The notes under the pieces are model-generated. The model was not told where the DNA came from, searched no databases, and worked only from the letters and a program-made list of their open reading frames with translations. From Conexibacter sp. CPCC 206217 (GTDB taxonomy: Bacteria > Actinomycetota > Thermoleophilia > Solirubrobacterales > Solirubrobacteraceae): DNA of 64,000 bases. Where the stretch lies: NCBI RefSeq assembly GCF_030646165.1, contig NZ_JAUTDO010000002.1:716927-780926 (forward strand), in the 5' to 3' direction. This document shows positions 43,330-52,056 of this stretch, piece after piece; the first letter of the stretch is position 1; each line of letters opens with the position of its first letter. The position numbers and the translations under genes were made by a program.

Positions 43330-44610
43330 ATGCCCACGGACGTCTACGCCGCACGCGTCGTCGATGCTGAGCTCGACGAGCTGATGCCGGAGATCGCCGC
43401 GCTGGCGATCGAGGGCGCCAAGGGCGTCGGCAAGACGGCGACCGCTGCTCAGCGCGCGCGGACGCTGCGCGAGCTGGACGATCCAGCCCAGCGCAACCTC
43501 GCGCTCGCCGACCCGGCGCGGCTGCTTGAAGGCCCCACACCGATCCTGATCGACGAATGGCAGTACGTCCCTGAGACGTGGGACCTCGTACGCCGCGCGG
43601 TCGATCGCGGCGCGGTGCCCGGCAGCTTCCTGCTGACCGGTTCCTCGCAGCCCGACGAGCGCGGCCTGCACTCCGGTGCCGCGCGCATCGTCAGCGTGCG
43701 GATGCGACCGCTCGCCCTCGCCGAGCGCGGGCTGACGCCCAGCTCCGTCAGCTGCGCAGCGCTGCTGTCCGGTGACAGACCCGCAATCGACGGTTCCAGC
43801 CCGCTGCGCCTCGACGACTACGTGCACGAGATCGTAGCCTCTGGTTTCCCGGGCCTGCGGTCGCGCTCCAGCCGGGCGCTGCGTGCCCAACTCGACAGCT
43901 ACCTGCTGCGGATCGTCGACCGCGACTTCCCGGAGCTGGGTCACAACGTGCGCGACCCGGCGGCGCTGCGCCGATGGATGACGGCGTACGCAGCCGCCTC
44001 GTCGACGACGGCGACGTTCGAGACGATCCGCGACGCTGCCACGAGCGGCCACGGCGACAAGCCGGCGAAGACGACGACGATCCCGTACCGCGACGTGCTC
44101 GAACGGCTGTGGATCGTCGACTCGGTGCAGGCGTGGCTGCCGACGCGCAACCGCATATCGCGCCTCGCGTCGCCGCCGAAGCACCAGCTCGCCGACCCCG
44201 CGCTGGCCGCACGGCTGCTCGGCGTCGATGCCGACACGCTGCTCGACGGCCGCGCCGCCGGCCCGCCGATCCCGCGCGACGACACGCTCGCCGGGACGCT
44301 GTTCGAGTCGCTCGTCACGCTCTCCCTGCGCACCTACGCCCAGGCCGCCGAAGCGTCGGTCAAGCACCTTCGCACCGCCGGCGGCGCGCGCGAGGTCGAC
44401 GTGATCCTCGAGCGCGCCGACGGTCGTGTCGTCGCGTTCGAGGTGAAGCTCGCGCGCGACGCGCGCGACCACGACACGACGCACCTGAGATGGCTCGCGC
44501 GCGAGCTCGGCGACGACCTGCTCGACGCCGTCGTCGTCACGACCGGGACCGACGCGTACCGACGCAGAGACGGGATCGCCGTCGTCCCCGCGGCGCTGCT
44601 CGGGCCCTGA
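43330..44610 (+). CDS. AAA-type ATP-binding protein with DUF4143/PD-(D/E)XK-like C-terminus
   Basis: 426 residues, ATG at 43330. Walker A is IEGAKGVGKTATAAQRA, Walker B PILIDEWQYVPETWDLVRRAVD, and sensor-like LLTGSSQPDE follows; these are typical of the bacterial ATPases with a DUF4143 C-terminal part. That part (DYVHEIVASGFPGLR..., YRDVLERLWIVDSVQAWLP, KHQLADPALAARLLG, GTLFESLVTLSLRTYAQ) ends with REVDVILERADGRVVAFEVKLA, a nuclease-like E...D...EVK pattern. The family is widespread and poorly understood; roles in DNA transactions, defence and stress have been proposed. The iteron block immediately upstream suggests autoregulation. Confidence 0.86.
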   Translation: MPTDVYAARVVDAELDELMPEIAALAIEGAKGVGKTATAAQRARTLRELDDPAQRNLALADPARLLEGPTPILIDEWQYVPETWDLVRRAVDRGAVPGSFLLTGSSQPDERGLHSGAARIVSVRMRPLALAERGLTPSSVSCAALLSGDRPAIDGSSPLRLDDYVHEIVASGFPGLRSRSSRALRAQLDSYLLRIVDRDFPELGHNVRDPAALRRWMTAYAAASSTTATFETIRDAATSGHGDKPAKTTTIPYRDVLERLWIVDSVQAWLPTRNRISRLASPPKHQLADPALAARLLGVDADTLLDGRAAGPPIPRDDTLAGTLFESLVTLSLRTYAQAAEASVKHLRTAGGAREVDVILERADGRVVAFEVKLARDARDHDTTHLRWLARELGDDLLDAVVVTTGTDAYRRRDGIAVVPAALLGP

Positions 44611-44631
44611 CGTGGCATCCTCGGACGGGTC

Positions 44632-45249
44632 GTGCCTGACGCCGTGCCTGTCATCCGCCGTGCCGTTGCCGCCGATCTGCCGTGGGCGGCGGGGGCGCTG
44701 GCGGAGGCGTTCGCGGACTATGCGTGGACGCGCTGGGTCGTCGACGAGCGCGACCACCGTCAGCGGCTGGAGCAGCTGTACGGGATCTATCTGAAGGTCG
44801 CGCTGCAGCTCGGCCAGCTGTGGGTCAGCGACGACGCGGCGGCGGTCGCGGCGTGGACGTCGAGCCGGTCCGCTGCCGCGCAGGACGAGCTGTTCGAGCG
44901 CGACGGGCTGATCGAGCGGATCGCGCAGCTGAGCGGGGCGCGGATCGACAACGTCGCGCGCGGGATCGAGGCGCTGCTGCCGTACGCGCCCCGCGACGAG
45001 CACTGGGTCCTCGCCGCCGTCGGCGTGCTGCCGGCGCGGCAGGGCGAGGGGCTCGGCACGCGTGTGCTGGAGCCCGCCCTCGCCGACCTCGACGCGCGCG
45101 GCGAGCCGGCCGTGCTCGACACCTCCTCGGCCGCGAACGTGCGCCTCTACGAGCGGCTCGGCTTCGTCACGACCGCGGAGCTGGACATGCCCGACGGCGG
45201 GCCGCACGTGTGGCTGATGCGGCGGGAGCCGCTCACCCCGCGTCGTTGA
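44632..45249 (+). CDS. GNAT-family N-acetyltransferase
   Basis: 205 residues, GTG at 44632 (an in-frame GTG at 44644 is an alternative). The start VIRRAVAADLPWAAGALAEAF is the usual first strand and helix. Acetyl-CoA binding motif A appears as LAAVGVLPARQGEGLGTRVLEPALADLD, followed by VLDTSSAANVRLYERLGFVT, the C-terminal signature. Substrate not predictable. It overlaps the convergent response-regulator gene by 17 nt at the 3' end. Confidence 0.86.
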   Translation: MPDAVPVIRRAVAADLPWAAGALAEAFADYAWTRWVVDERDHRQRLEQLYGIYLKVALQLGQLWVSDDAAAVAAWTSSRSAAAQDELFERDGLIERIAQLSGARIDNVARGIEALLPYAPRDEHWVLAAVGVLPARQGEGLGTRVLEPALADLDARGEPAVLDTSSAANVRLYERLGFVTTAELDMPDGGPHVWLMRREPLTPRR

Positions 45250-45889
45250 CCAGCAGCGCGATCTGGACGCGGTTGTCCAACTCGAGCTTCGCCAACAGCC
45301 GCGAGACGTGCGCCTTCACGGTCGCGACGCTCATGTGCAGCTGCGCGGCGATCTCGGCGTTCGCGCAGCCGCGGCCGACCGCGAGCGCGACCTCGTGCTC
45401 GCGCGGGCTCAGCATGGCCAGCCGCTCGCGCGCCCGCTCGGCGCGCGCCGCGGCCTCGCCGTCACCCGCTACCAGCGCGATCAGCTGCCTCGTGACGCCC
45501 GGCGACAGCATCGCCTCGCCGGCCGCGACCAGCTCGATCGCTTGGACGATCTGCGGCGGCGGCGTGTCCTTCAGCAGGAAGCCGGCGGCGCCCGCGCGCA
45601 GCGCCTGCAGGACCAGCTCGTCAGCGTCGAACGTCGTCAGCACGAGGACCTGCGGCGGCGCCGGCTGCGCACGCAGCAGCCGCGTGGCGGCGATCCCGTC
45701 GAGCTGCGGCATGCGGATGTCCATCAGCACGACGTCGGGCCGGTGACGGTCGACCGCCGCCAGCACCCCGCGGCCGTCGTCCGCCTCGCCGACGACCTCG
45801 ACGCGATCCGCCGCCCCCGCCAGCATCATCCGCAGCCCCGAGCGAACGAGCGCGTCGTCGTCGACGAGCAGGACGCGGACGGGGGTCAT
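45233..45889 (-). CDS. NarL/FixJ-type response regulator (LuxR HTH)
   Basis: 218 residues from ATG at 45889, whose ATGA overlaps the kinase stop. Receiver domain: VLLVDDDALVRSGLRMML with phospho-Asp in RPDVVLMDIRMPQLDGIAATRLL, VLVLTTFDADELVLQAL, and the Lys in GAAGFLLKDTPP. C-terminal LuxR helix-turn-helix: LSPREHEVALAVGRGCANAEIAAQLHMSVATVKAHVSRLLAKLEL. It likely controls the divergent ABC exporter at 47336-49110, as is typical for this arrangement. Confidence 0.93.
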   Translation of the reverse strand: MTPVRVLLVDDDALVRSGLRMMLAGAADRVEVVGEADDGRGVLAAVDRHRPDVVLMDIRMPQLDGIAATRLLRAQPAPPQVLVLTTFDADELVLQALRAGAAGFLLKDTPPPQIVQAIELVAAGEAMLSPGVTRQLIALVAGDGEAAARAERARERLAMLSPREHEVALAVGRGCANAEIAAQLHMSVATVKAHVSRLLAKLELDNRVQIALLVNDAG

Positions 45890-47223
45890 CGCGACTCCCA
45901 CGGCAACGTCGCGCGCAACACGAAATCGCCGCGCGTGTCCGGCCCGTGCTCCAGCTCCCCGCCCGCGAGCGCGACCCGCTCGGCGAGGCCGACGAGCCCG
46001 ATCCCCGTCCCTGGCAGCTGCTCGCCGCGCGCGGCGGCCTCCGCGGTCGCCGCACCGACCGAGCGGCGGCTGACGACCTCGACGACCAGCGTCCCGTCGT
46101 GCGCCTCCACCAGCACCTCCACCGCCGCGGCAGGCGCGTGCTTGTGCGCGTTCGTGAGGCCCTCCTGGACGATCCGGTAGGCGGTTCGGCCGAGTACGTC
46201 GCCGACGGCGGCGCCGTCGAGTCCGCCCAGCTCGATCCTGCAGCCGACGCGCATCCCGGCCGCGCGCGAGCGCTCGACCAGCGCGGGGATCTGCACGAGC
46301 GTCGGCTGCGGCGGCTCGGGCGCACCGGCCGTGCGCGCGCCGTCGCCGAGACCGGCGCCGCCCGCGCCGGCGCTCGCCTCGCCCTCCGCCTCCTGCTCGC
46401 GCAGCACCCCGATCACCTCGCGCAGATCCTCCAGCGCCGCCCGCGCCGATGCGCGCACGACGCCCGCCGCCGCGGAGATCTCCTCCGGCGGCGCGTCGGG
46501 GCGGAACTCCAGCGCGCCGGCGTGCAGCGACAGCAGCGCGACGCGGTGGGCAAGCACGTCGTGCATCTCACGCGCGATCCGCCGCCGCTCCGCCTCGCGC
46601 GCCTGGTCGACCCGCAACCGCTGCTCCGACTCCAGCCGCACGGCGCGCTCCTGCAGCGAGCGGACCAGCTCGCGCTGCACCCGCACGAACAGCGCCCAAC
46701 CGATCACCACCCCCGTGAACAGCAGGCCGAACACCAGGTCCGTGCTGTAGCGCTCCTCGGTCGGCAGCAGCAGCGGGAAGACGAACGCCGCCACCACCGC
46801 CAGCAGCGACAGCCACGCGACCCACTTCCACTCCAACCGGATCAGCGCGCCGAACAGCGCGATCGCGCCGGCGCCGGCCGGCGCCGCCGCGACGACGCCC
46901 GCCGCACCGGTCAGCAGGGCGATCGCGAGCGGGTGTCGCCGACGCCACCACAGCGCCCCACAGCAGACGACTCCGAGCGCAACGTCGAGCACCTTGCCGA
47001 GCTGGCTGTGGTCGTCCCACGTCGTCGCGAGCAACGCGGCGCCGATCCCCACCGCGAGCATGAACTGCACCACGTCGACGACCCAGTCACGCGCCGAGCG
47101 CCCCTGGTCGCCCGCGCCGCGCAGCTCGCCCGGCAGCAGCGCCCGCTGCCAGCGCGAGGGCACGAACGGCGCGGAGGCCGGCGGCGCCGCAGCGTCGGGC
47201 GGAGACTGGACCAGCTCGCTCAT
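45886..47223 (-). CDS. Sensor histidine kinase (HisKA_3 family)
   Basis: 445 residues, ATG at 47223. Four to six transmembrane segments lie in residues ~45-190 (VVDVVQFMLAVGIGAALLAT, LDVALGVVCCGALWW, HPLAIALLTGAAGVVAAAP, VAWLSLLAVVAAFVFPLLLP, LVFGLLFTGVVIGWALF). The phospho-acceptor His is in RRIARE MHDVLAHRVALLS, and the ATPase domain shows GRTAYRIVQEGLTNAHKHAPA (N box) and PGTGIGLVGLAERVALAGG (G box). It pairs with the overlapping response regulator. The signal is unknown; such intramembrane sensors often detect envelope stress or antibiotics. Confidence 0.93.
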   Translation of the reverse strand: MSELVQSPPDAAAPPASAPFVPSRWQRALLPGELRGAGDQGRSARDWVVDVVQFMLAVGIGAALLATTWDDHSQLGKVLDVALGVVCCGALWWRRRHPLAIALLTGAAGVVAAAPAGAGAIALFGALIRLEWKWVAWLSLLAVVAAFVFPLLLPTEERYSTDLVFGLLFTGVVIGWALFVRVQRELVRSLQERAVRLESEQRLRVDQAREAERRRIAREMHDVLAHRVALLSLHAGALEFRPDAPPEEISAAAGVVRASARAALEDLREVIGVLREQEAEGEASAGAGGAGLGDGARTAGAPEPPQPTLVQIPALVERSRAAGMRVGCRIELGGLDGAAVGDVLGRTAYRIVQEGLTNAHKHAPAAAVEVLVEAHDGTLVVEVVSRRSVGAATAEAAARGEQLPGTGIGLVGLAERVALAGGELEHGPDTRGDFVLRATLPWESR

Positions 47224-47335
47224 CGCACCCGACAGCCTACGGCGACCCAGACGCCCCGACCCCCTACCGAAGTCGATCCGAGTCTCGACCGGCGGCCGTG
47301 GCGCGCGCACGTCCGCCGCGGCGATCCTCCCGGCC

Positions 47336-48334
47336 ATGATCGAATCCGACGGCCTCACCAAGGAGTTCGGCGGACGGACCGTCGTGCACGACATCTCGTT
47401 CCGCTGCGAGCCCGGGAGCGTGACCGGCTTCCTCGGCCCCAACGGCGCCGGCAAGACGACGACGATGCGGATGCTGTGCGGCCTGTCGCGCCCCGACGGC
47501 GGCGACGCGCGCGTGCTCGGCGGGCGCTACCGCGACCTGCCCAACCCCGGCATGCGCGTCGGGATCCTGCTCGACGCCTCCGCGCAGCACGCCGGCCGCC
47601 GCGGGCGCGAGGCGCTCGCGGTCTCGGCGCAGACGCTCGGCGTCGACGAGCGCCGCGTCGACGAGCTGCTCGTGCGCGTCGGGCTCGATCGCGCCGCCGG
47701 GCGCAAGCGTGTGCGCCAGTACTCGCTCGGGATGCGCCAGCGGCTCGGCCTCGCGCACGCGCTGCTGGGCGACCCCGAGGTGCTGATCCTCGACGAGCCG
47801 GCGAACGGCCTCGACCCGGAGGGGATGCGCTGGATGCGCGAGCTGCTGCGCGACTTCGCCGACCGCGGCGGCACCGTGCTGCTGTCCTCGCATCTGCTGC
47901 GCGAGGTCGAGGCGGTCGCCGACCGGATGGTGATCATCGGCAACGGCCGGATCGTCGCGCAGGGCACGCGCGACGAGCTGCTGTCGGATGCGGGGACGCT
48001 CGTGCGCGCGAGCGACGAGCGGATCCTGCTGGCGGCGCTGGAGGCGGCCGGACTCGCCGCCCGGCGCGGCAGCGACGGCGGCTTCGTCGTCGAGGCCGAG
48101 CCGGAGCAGGTCGGGCGGGCCGCGCTGGCCGGCGGCGTCGTGCTGACGGCGCTCGGGCCGTCGGAGGGAGCGGGTCTGGAGCAGCTGTTCTTCGACCTGA
48201 CCGGTGACGGCAGCGGCGCCGCCCGCGCCGACGGCAACGCGCCGCCGGCGGCGCGGCCGCTGGAGCAGCCCGCGTTTGCGGGCGGCGCCGGCACAACCGG
48301 CGCCACCGACACGATCGAGGAGGACGTCGCATGA
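47336..48334 (+). CDS. ABC exporter ATP-binding protein (drug/bacitracin-type)
   Basis: 332 residues, ATG at 47336. Walker A LGPNGAGKTTTMRML, signature YSLGMRQRLGLAHAL, Walker B VLILDEPANGLDPEG and H-loop LSSHLLREVEAVAD are intact. The C-terminal ~110 residues form a DUF4162-like extension and a Gly/Ala-rich tail. It is typical of CcmA/BcrA-type ATPases that pair with a six-helix permease. The ATG of that permease overlaps this stop by 4 nt. The divergent two-component system is the probable regulator. Confidence 0.91.
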   Translation: MIESDGLTKEFGGRTVVHDISFRCEPGSVTGFLGPNGAGKTTTMRMLCGLSRPDGGDARVLGGRYRDLPNPGMRVGILLDASAQHAGRRGREALAVSAQTLGVDERRVDELLVRVGLDRAAGRKRVRQYSLGMRQRLGLAHALLGDPEVLILDEPANGLDPEGMRWMRELLRDFADRGGTVLLSSHLLREVEAVADRMVIIGNGRIVAQGTRDELLSDAGTLVRASDERILLAALEAAGLAARRGSDGGFVVEAEPEQVGRAALAGGVVLTALGPSEGAGLEQLFFDLTGDGSGAARADGNAPPAARPLEQPAFAGGAGTTGATDTIEEDVA

Positions 48335-49110
48335 GTGCGACCACCGCTGGTCCCGTCCCCGCCGCGGCCCGCTCCGCGCACGCCCGTCCCGGCCTCGGTC
48401 GTCTGACCGGGGTCGAGCTGCGCAAGATGGTCGACACGCGCGCCGGCCTGTGGCTGCTGATCGCGACCGCCGCCGTGACGCTCGCGCTCGTCGCGATCGT
48501 CTGCATCGCCGGTGACCCGGTCGACCACACGTTCAGCAGAATGCTCGAGCTCGCGATCTTCCCGGTCAGCCTGCTGCTGCCGATCATCGGGATCCTGCTC
48601 GTCAGCTCCGAGTGGAACCAGCGCACGGCGCTGATCACGTTCGCGCTCGTACCGCAGCGCGGTCGCGTGCTGGTCGCGAAGCTGCTCGCCGGCATCCTGC
48701 TGTCGGTGGCCGCGACCGTGCTCTGCGTGGCGATCGCGGCGGTCGCCACCGCGGTGATGGCGCCCGACGTGCCGGACACCTGGAGCATGTCCGCCGGCCT
48801 CCTGCTGCAGGTGCTCGTCTACGTCGTGACGGCGATGGCGATGGGCGTCGGCTTCGGCGCGCTGCTGCTCGCCTCCGCCCCGGCGATCGTCCTCTACTTC
48901 GTGCTGCCGCTCGTGTGGGCGGCGCTCAGCTCGATCTCCGCGCTGCAGACCGCGGGCGAATGGCTCGACAGCACGCAGTCGCTCGCACATCTCCCGAACG
49001 AGCTGCTGAGCGCGACCGAATGGGCGCGCGCCGGCACGACCCTGCTGCTGTGGATGGTTTTCCCGCTCGTCGCCGGCTGGTGGCGGATCCGGCGGGAGGA
49101 GGTGCGGTGA
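48331..49110 (+). CDS. ABC-2 type transporter permease
   Basis: 259 residues, ATG at 48331 overlapping the ATPase stop. Six hydrophobic segments: GLWLLIATAAVTLALVAIVCIA, LELAIFPVSLLLPIIGILLV, LLAGILLSVAATVLCVAIAAVATAVM, LLLQVLVYVVTAMAMGVGFGALLL, APAIVLYFVLPLVWAALSSI and a last GTTLLLWMVFPLVAGWW. SEWNQRTALITFALVPQRGRVLVAK is the cytoplasmic loop typical of ABC-2 permeases. It exports an unknown compound or lipid. The stop codon is embedded in the left arm of the 15-bp inverted repeat at 49101-49132. Confidence 0.89.
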   Translation: MSATTAGPVPAAARSAHARPGLGRLTGVELRKMVDTRAGLWLLIATAAVTLALVAIVCIAGDPVDHTFSRMLELAIFPVSLLLPIIGILLVSSEWNQRTALITFALVPQRGRVLVAKLLAGILLSVAATVLCVAIAAVATAVMAPDVPDTWSMSAGLLLQVLVYVVTAMAMGVGFGALLLASAPAIVLYFVLPLVWAALSSISALQTAGEWLDSTQSLAHLPNELLSATEWARAGTTLLLWMVFPLVAGWWRIRREEVR

Positions 49111-49132
49111 CACCGACCGGTGTCACCGCACC
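49101..49132. terminator. Perfect 15-bp inverted repeat between convergent genes
   Basis: GGTGCGGTGACACCG (49101-49115) and CGGTGTCACCGCACC (49118-49132) are exact complements separated by AC. The ABC permease stop TGA at 49108-49110 lies inside the left arm. The next gene converges from 49163. It is the longest uninterrupted stem I found in the window and a likely bidirectional terminator. Confidence 0.75.
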
Positions 49133-49162
49133 TCGTTCGGAGCCGAATGCGGTCGATCGGTA

Positions 49163-50257
49163 TCACGCGCTCGCTGCGGCGGCGGCTTCGTAGAGCCGGC
49201 GGATCTCGGTCTCGTCGAGCGGCGGCGGGACGTGGGCGAGGTCGGCGGTGCGGCGGGCGGCGATCGCTACGACGTGCTGCAGCAGCGTTTCGTCGCGCGC
49301 GAGGAGCGCGAGGCCGTCGCCGCCGGCCTGCGCGCGCAGCAGACGCGTGAGCTGGAGGAAGTCGATCGGCAACTGGGCGTCGAGCGTGTCGAGCGGCTCC
49401 GGGCGGCGGCCATGGACGGCGATGACAGACTCGGGCAGCAGCGCGGCGTTCGCGACCGCGTGCGCGACGTCGGCCTCGCGCACGACAGTCTGCGCGAGCG
49501 CGTGGTGGAAGCCGAGCCCGCTCTGATCGACCGCCCAGCCGGCGAGCAGCGCACCGAGCGCGATCTCGTCGCGGTCGGTGTCGGTCAGGGAACCCGCGCC
49601 GCCCCACGCCCGCGCGAACCGCTGCGCGGCCTCCCGCGCGACGGCGCTGCTGAACGGAGTCGCGCGGTCGCTCGTGAGCGCTATCAGGACGTGGCCGAGC
49701 GCGTTCGCGCTGCTGGCGGCGAGGTCGGGGACGGCGTGCGACGCGCTCAGCGCGGGGTCGTTGACGACGATCGCCGGGCGCACGAACGGCGTCTCGGCGG
49801 GGGCCCCGCGCGCCCGGCGGTGTCTCGCCGTCATCTCCGCGCCGGACGCCGTCGTCGGGATCGCGGCGACCACGCGCGGCGGCGTCGATGCTGCGGCGAG
49901 CGCCTTCGTCACGTCGACCACGCGGCCGCCGCCGAGCGCGACGAGCAGCGCGTCCGCGGGGCCGAGGTCGACCTCGGCCGCCAGCAGGTCGCCGGCGATC
50001 GCGTCGACCCTGCCTGCGGGGACCTCGATCGTGCGCGGCGCGGCCGCAGCGACGTCGGGTGCGGCCGCGACCGCGCGCGGCGTGCTCAGCAGCGTGTAGC
50101 CGTCGCCGAGCAGCTCGCCCGCCTCGGCGAGAGCGCCGCGGCCGAACAAGAGCGTGCGGTCCAGCTCGCGCTGGCGGAACGCCGCGACCGACGCCGGCGC
50201 GCCCGCCGGCCGCGACGGCGCGCCGGGTTCCGCCTCGGACGCAGAATCCCGCGCCAT
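49163..50257 (-). CDS. Iron-containing alcohol dehydrogenase/maleylacetate reductase-like protein with altered metal ligands
   Basis: 364 residues, ATG at 50257, overlapping the upstream gene's stop by one base. The N-terminal Rossmann-like half has LLFGRGALAEAGELLGDGYTLL, and VALGGGRVVDVTKALAAA followed by VVAAIPTTASGAEMT, as in maleylacetate reductases and glycerol dehydrogenases. The metal site of Fe-ADHs (Asp-x3-His, His, His) reads SANALGHVLIAL, GFHHALAQTVV and AHAVANAALLP, so the Asp is replaced by Asn and one histidine position is uncertain. In the operon it may reduce a ring-cleavage product. Function inferred. Confidence 0.78.
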   Translation of the reverse strand: MARDSASEAEPGAPSRPAGAPASVAAFRQRELDRTLLFGRGALAEAGELLGDGYTLLSTPRAVAAAPDVAAAAPRTIEVPAGRVDAIAGDLLAAEVDLGPADALLVALGGGRVVDVTKALAAASTPPRVVAAIPTTASGAEMTARHRRARGAPAETPFVRPAIVVNDPALSASHAVPDLAASSANALGHVLIALTSDRATPFSSAVAREAAQRFARAWGGAGSLTDTDRDEIALGALLAGWAVDQSGLGFHHALAQTVVREADVAHAVANAALLPESVIAVHGRRPEPLDTLDAQLPIDFLQLTRLLRAQAGGDGLALLARDETLLQHVVAIAARRTADLAHVPPPLDETEIRRLYEAAAAASA

Positions 50258-50922
50258 CACCGTGCCGCCTTGTCGAGTGCCAGCGTCGTCGTGACCCAGC
50301 GCGTCGCGGCGGGGAAGTGTGCGGGGTCGATGTGGTGGGCCGCGTCGGACTCGTGGTACTCGAGCTCGATCCCGCCCGCCTCCAGCAGCGTGCGCGCGTG
50401 ACGCGCGAACGTCACGTCCATCACCTGGTCGTTGCGGCCGTGTGCGACGAAGGCGCGCGTGCCGGCCTCGGCACGGCTCGCGACGTCGGGCTGCCAGCCG
50501 TCGACCGTCGGGACGAAGCCGGAGAACGCGAGGATCCCGGCCGGCGCCGGCCGCTCGCCCGAGAGCCCGAGCGCGTAGCTCATCACCGACCCCATCGAGA
50601 AGCCGCCGAAGACGGTCTGCGACGGCGCGATGCCGGTGCGCTCCCACAGCCCGTCGTGAAACGCCGCCAGCTTCGCGTACGCGGCGTGGAAGGTGTCATG
50701 GTCCGGATAGCCGACGCGCGGCACGTAGTACCAATGGCTCCCCGGCCAGCCCGGCAGCGTCAGCGGCCCACGCGGCGTGACGACGTGGAGGCGATGGTCG
50801 GGATCGAGCACGTCGCCGAACGGAAGCAGGTCGTGTTCGTCCGCGCCGCGGCCGTGGTGCAGCACCAGCAGGCCCTCCGGCGCCCCGTCGGCGGGGCGTT
50901 CGAGATACGTCAGCGCGCTCAT
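50257..50922 (-). CDS. Phospholipase/carboxylesterase-family alpha/beta hydrolase (MhqD-like)
   Basis: 221 residues, ATG at 50922, overlapping the dioxygenase stop (ATGA). Fold marks: LLVLHHGRGADEHDLLPFG, nucleophile Ser in FGGFSMGSVMSYALGLSG, the Asp in FVAHGRNDQVM, and the His in YHESDAAHHIDP. MhqD in Bacillus lies in an operon with the MhqO dioxygenase and an azoreductase and responds to quinones. Here the partner is a maleylacetate-reductase-like protein. Esterase activity on a quinone adduct or a thioester is inferred. Confidence 0.86.
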   Translation of the reverse strand: MSALTYLERPADGAPEGLLVLHHGRGADEHDLLPFGDVLDPDHRLHVVTPRGPLTLPGWPGSHWYYVPRVGYPDHDTFHAAYAKLAAFHDGLWERTGIAPSQTVFGGFSMGSVMSYALGLSGERPAPAGILAFSGFVPTVDGWQPDVASRAEAGTRAFVAHGRNDQVMDVTFARHARTLLEAGGIELEYHESDAAHHIDPAHFPAATRWVTTTLALDKAAR

Positions 50923-51866
50923 GCCGACACCTCGCCGGCGACCTGTTCGCGGCGCTCGGCGCGCGGGTTGACGATCGGCACCAGCGACTGCTCCAGGTGG
51001 TCGCGCAGGTGCTCGTGCTGCTTGGGCAGGCGCAGCGCCTCGCCGAGCGTCTGCAGGTCCTCGTCGACGGCGAAGCCGGGCGACAGCGTCGCGATCTCGA
51101 ACAGGATCCCGCGCGGCTCGCGGAAGTAGATCGCGTTGAAGTAGTCGCGGTCGCGCACGTCGGTGACGAAGCCGCCAGCCTCGCGCACGCGCGCCTGCCA
51201 CTCGAGGTGGTCGTCGTCCTGCGACGCCCATGCGATGTGGTGGACCGTCCCGGCGCCCTGTTCGCCGACCTGCTGCGCCTGGTCGAAGGCCCAGTGGAAG
51301 TGGCGCTGCTCGCCGTCGAGGCGGTACTCACCGTCGCCGAGGTAGGAGAACCCGAGCACGTCGGTCAGCAGCGACTCCTCGACCTTCGCGAAGGTGCTGT
51401 AGGCGCGCGCGCCCTCGAGGCCGGTGATCGCGTGCTCCGCCGGCACGTCGGGGTGGGTCGCCTGCAGCGGCGGGTTGCCATCGTCGGCGACGACCAGCTC
51501 GAGCCCGAGCCCGTCGTAGTCCGCGAAGCGCAGCGATCCGCGCTCGCCGCGGGTGGAGCTGTAGCCGCCGTCGCGCAGGCGCTGCTCCCAGAAGTCGATC
51601 GAGGCGGCCGACGGGACCCCGAGCTGCAGCGTGTGGACCATCCCGAGGCCGGCGCGACCGCGCGCGGCGCCGGCGAACTCGAACCACGTCAGGATCGAGC
51701 CGGGCGCACCGCTCTCGTCGCCGAAGTAGAGGTGGTAGGCCTCGGGCTGGTCGAAGTTGACGGTCTTCTTGACGAGCCGCAGCCCCAGCAGGTCGGCGTA
51801 GAAAGCGACGTTCTTGTGCGCGTCGCCGGTGATCATCGTGATGTGGTGCAGCCCTTCGAGCTTCAT
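50919..51866 (-). CDS. VOC-family ring-cleaving dioxygenase (MhqO/LinE-like)
   Basis: 315 residues, ATG at 51866. Two vicinal-oxygen-chelate repeats: GLHHITMITGDAHKNVAFYADLLGLRLVKKT, YHLYFGDESGAPGSILTWFEF in the first, and GTVHHIAWASQDDDHLEWQARV with FNAIYFREPRGILFEIATLSPG in the second, carrying the HHxx and Glu metal ligands. The family cleaves hydroquinones/catechols with Fe(II) and protects against quinone electrophiles. It heads the operon whose promoter has two TTGCGCAA-type palindromes. The C-terminal ~60 residues are charged. Confidence 0.87.
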   Translation of the reverse strand: MKLEGLHHITMITGDAHKNVAFYADLLGLRLVKKTVNFDQPEAYHLYFGDESGAPGSILTWFEFAGAARGRAGLGMVHTLQLGVPSAASIDFWEQRLRDGGYSSTRGERGSLRFADYDGLGLELVVADDGNPPLQATHPDVPAEHAITGLEGARAYSTFAKVEESLLTDVLGFSYLGDGEYRLDGEQRHFHWAFDQAQQVGEQGAGTVHHIAWASQDDDHLEWQARVREAGGFVTDVRDRDYFNAIYFREPRGILFEIATLSPGFAVDEDLQTLGEALRLPKQHEHLRDHLEQSLVPIVNPRAERREQVAGEVSA

Positions 51867-51897
51867 CGCCGCTCCTCGTCGCTCTCTTCAATGTGAT

Positions 51898-51938
51898 TGC
51901 TTGCGCAACTATATCATGTCGTTGCGCGCGCAACTACC
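51898..51938 (-). promoter_or_regulatory. Promoter and twin palindromic operators of the quinone/ring-cleavage operon
   Basis: TTGCGCAA (51901-51908) and GTTGCGCGCGCAAC (51921-51934, a perfect 14-bp palindrome) both continue as CTA. On the minus strand the -10 TATAGT lies at 51913-51908, between the two sites. A MarR- or related repressor that senses electrophiles would fit, but its gene is not in the window. Confidence 0.6.
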
Positions 51939-52056
51939 TTCTGCCCGGCGTGCGACTTCACCGCCAGACGATAGGTCTTGCAAGCTTCTGCGCAACACCT
52001 CGCCCTAGGCGCCGTTGATGTAGGCAGTCCGTTACTCCAACAAGGGGTTAATACAG

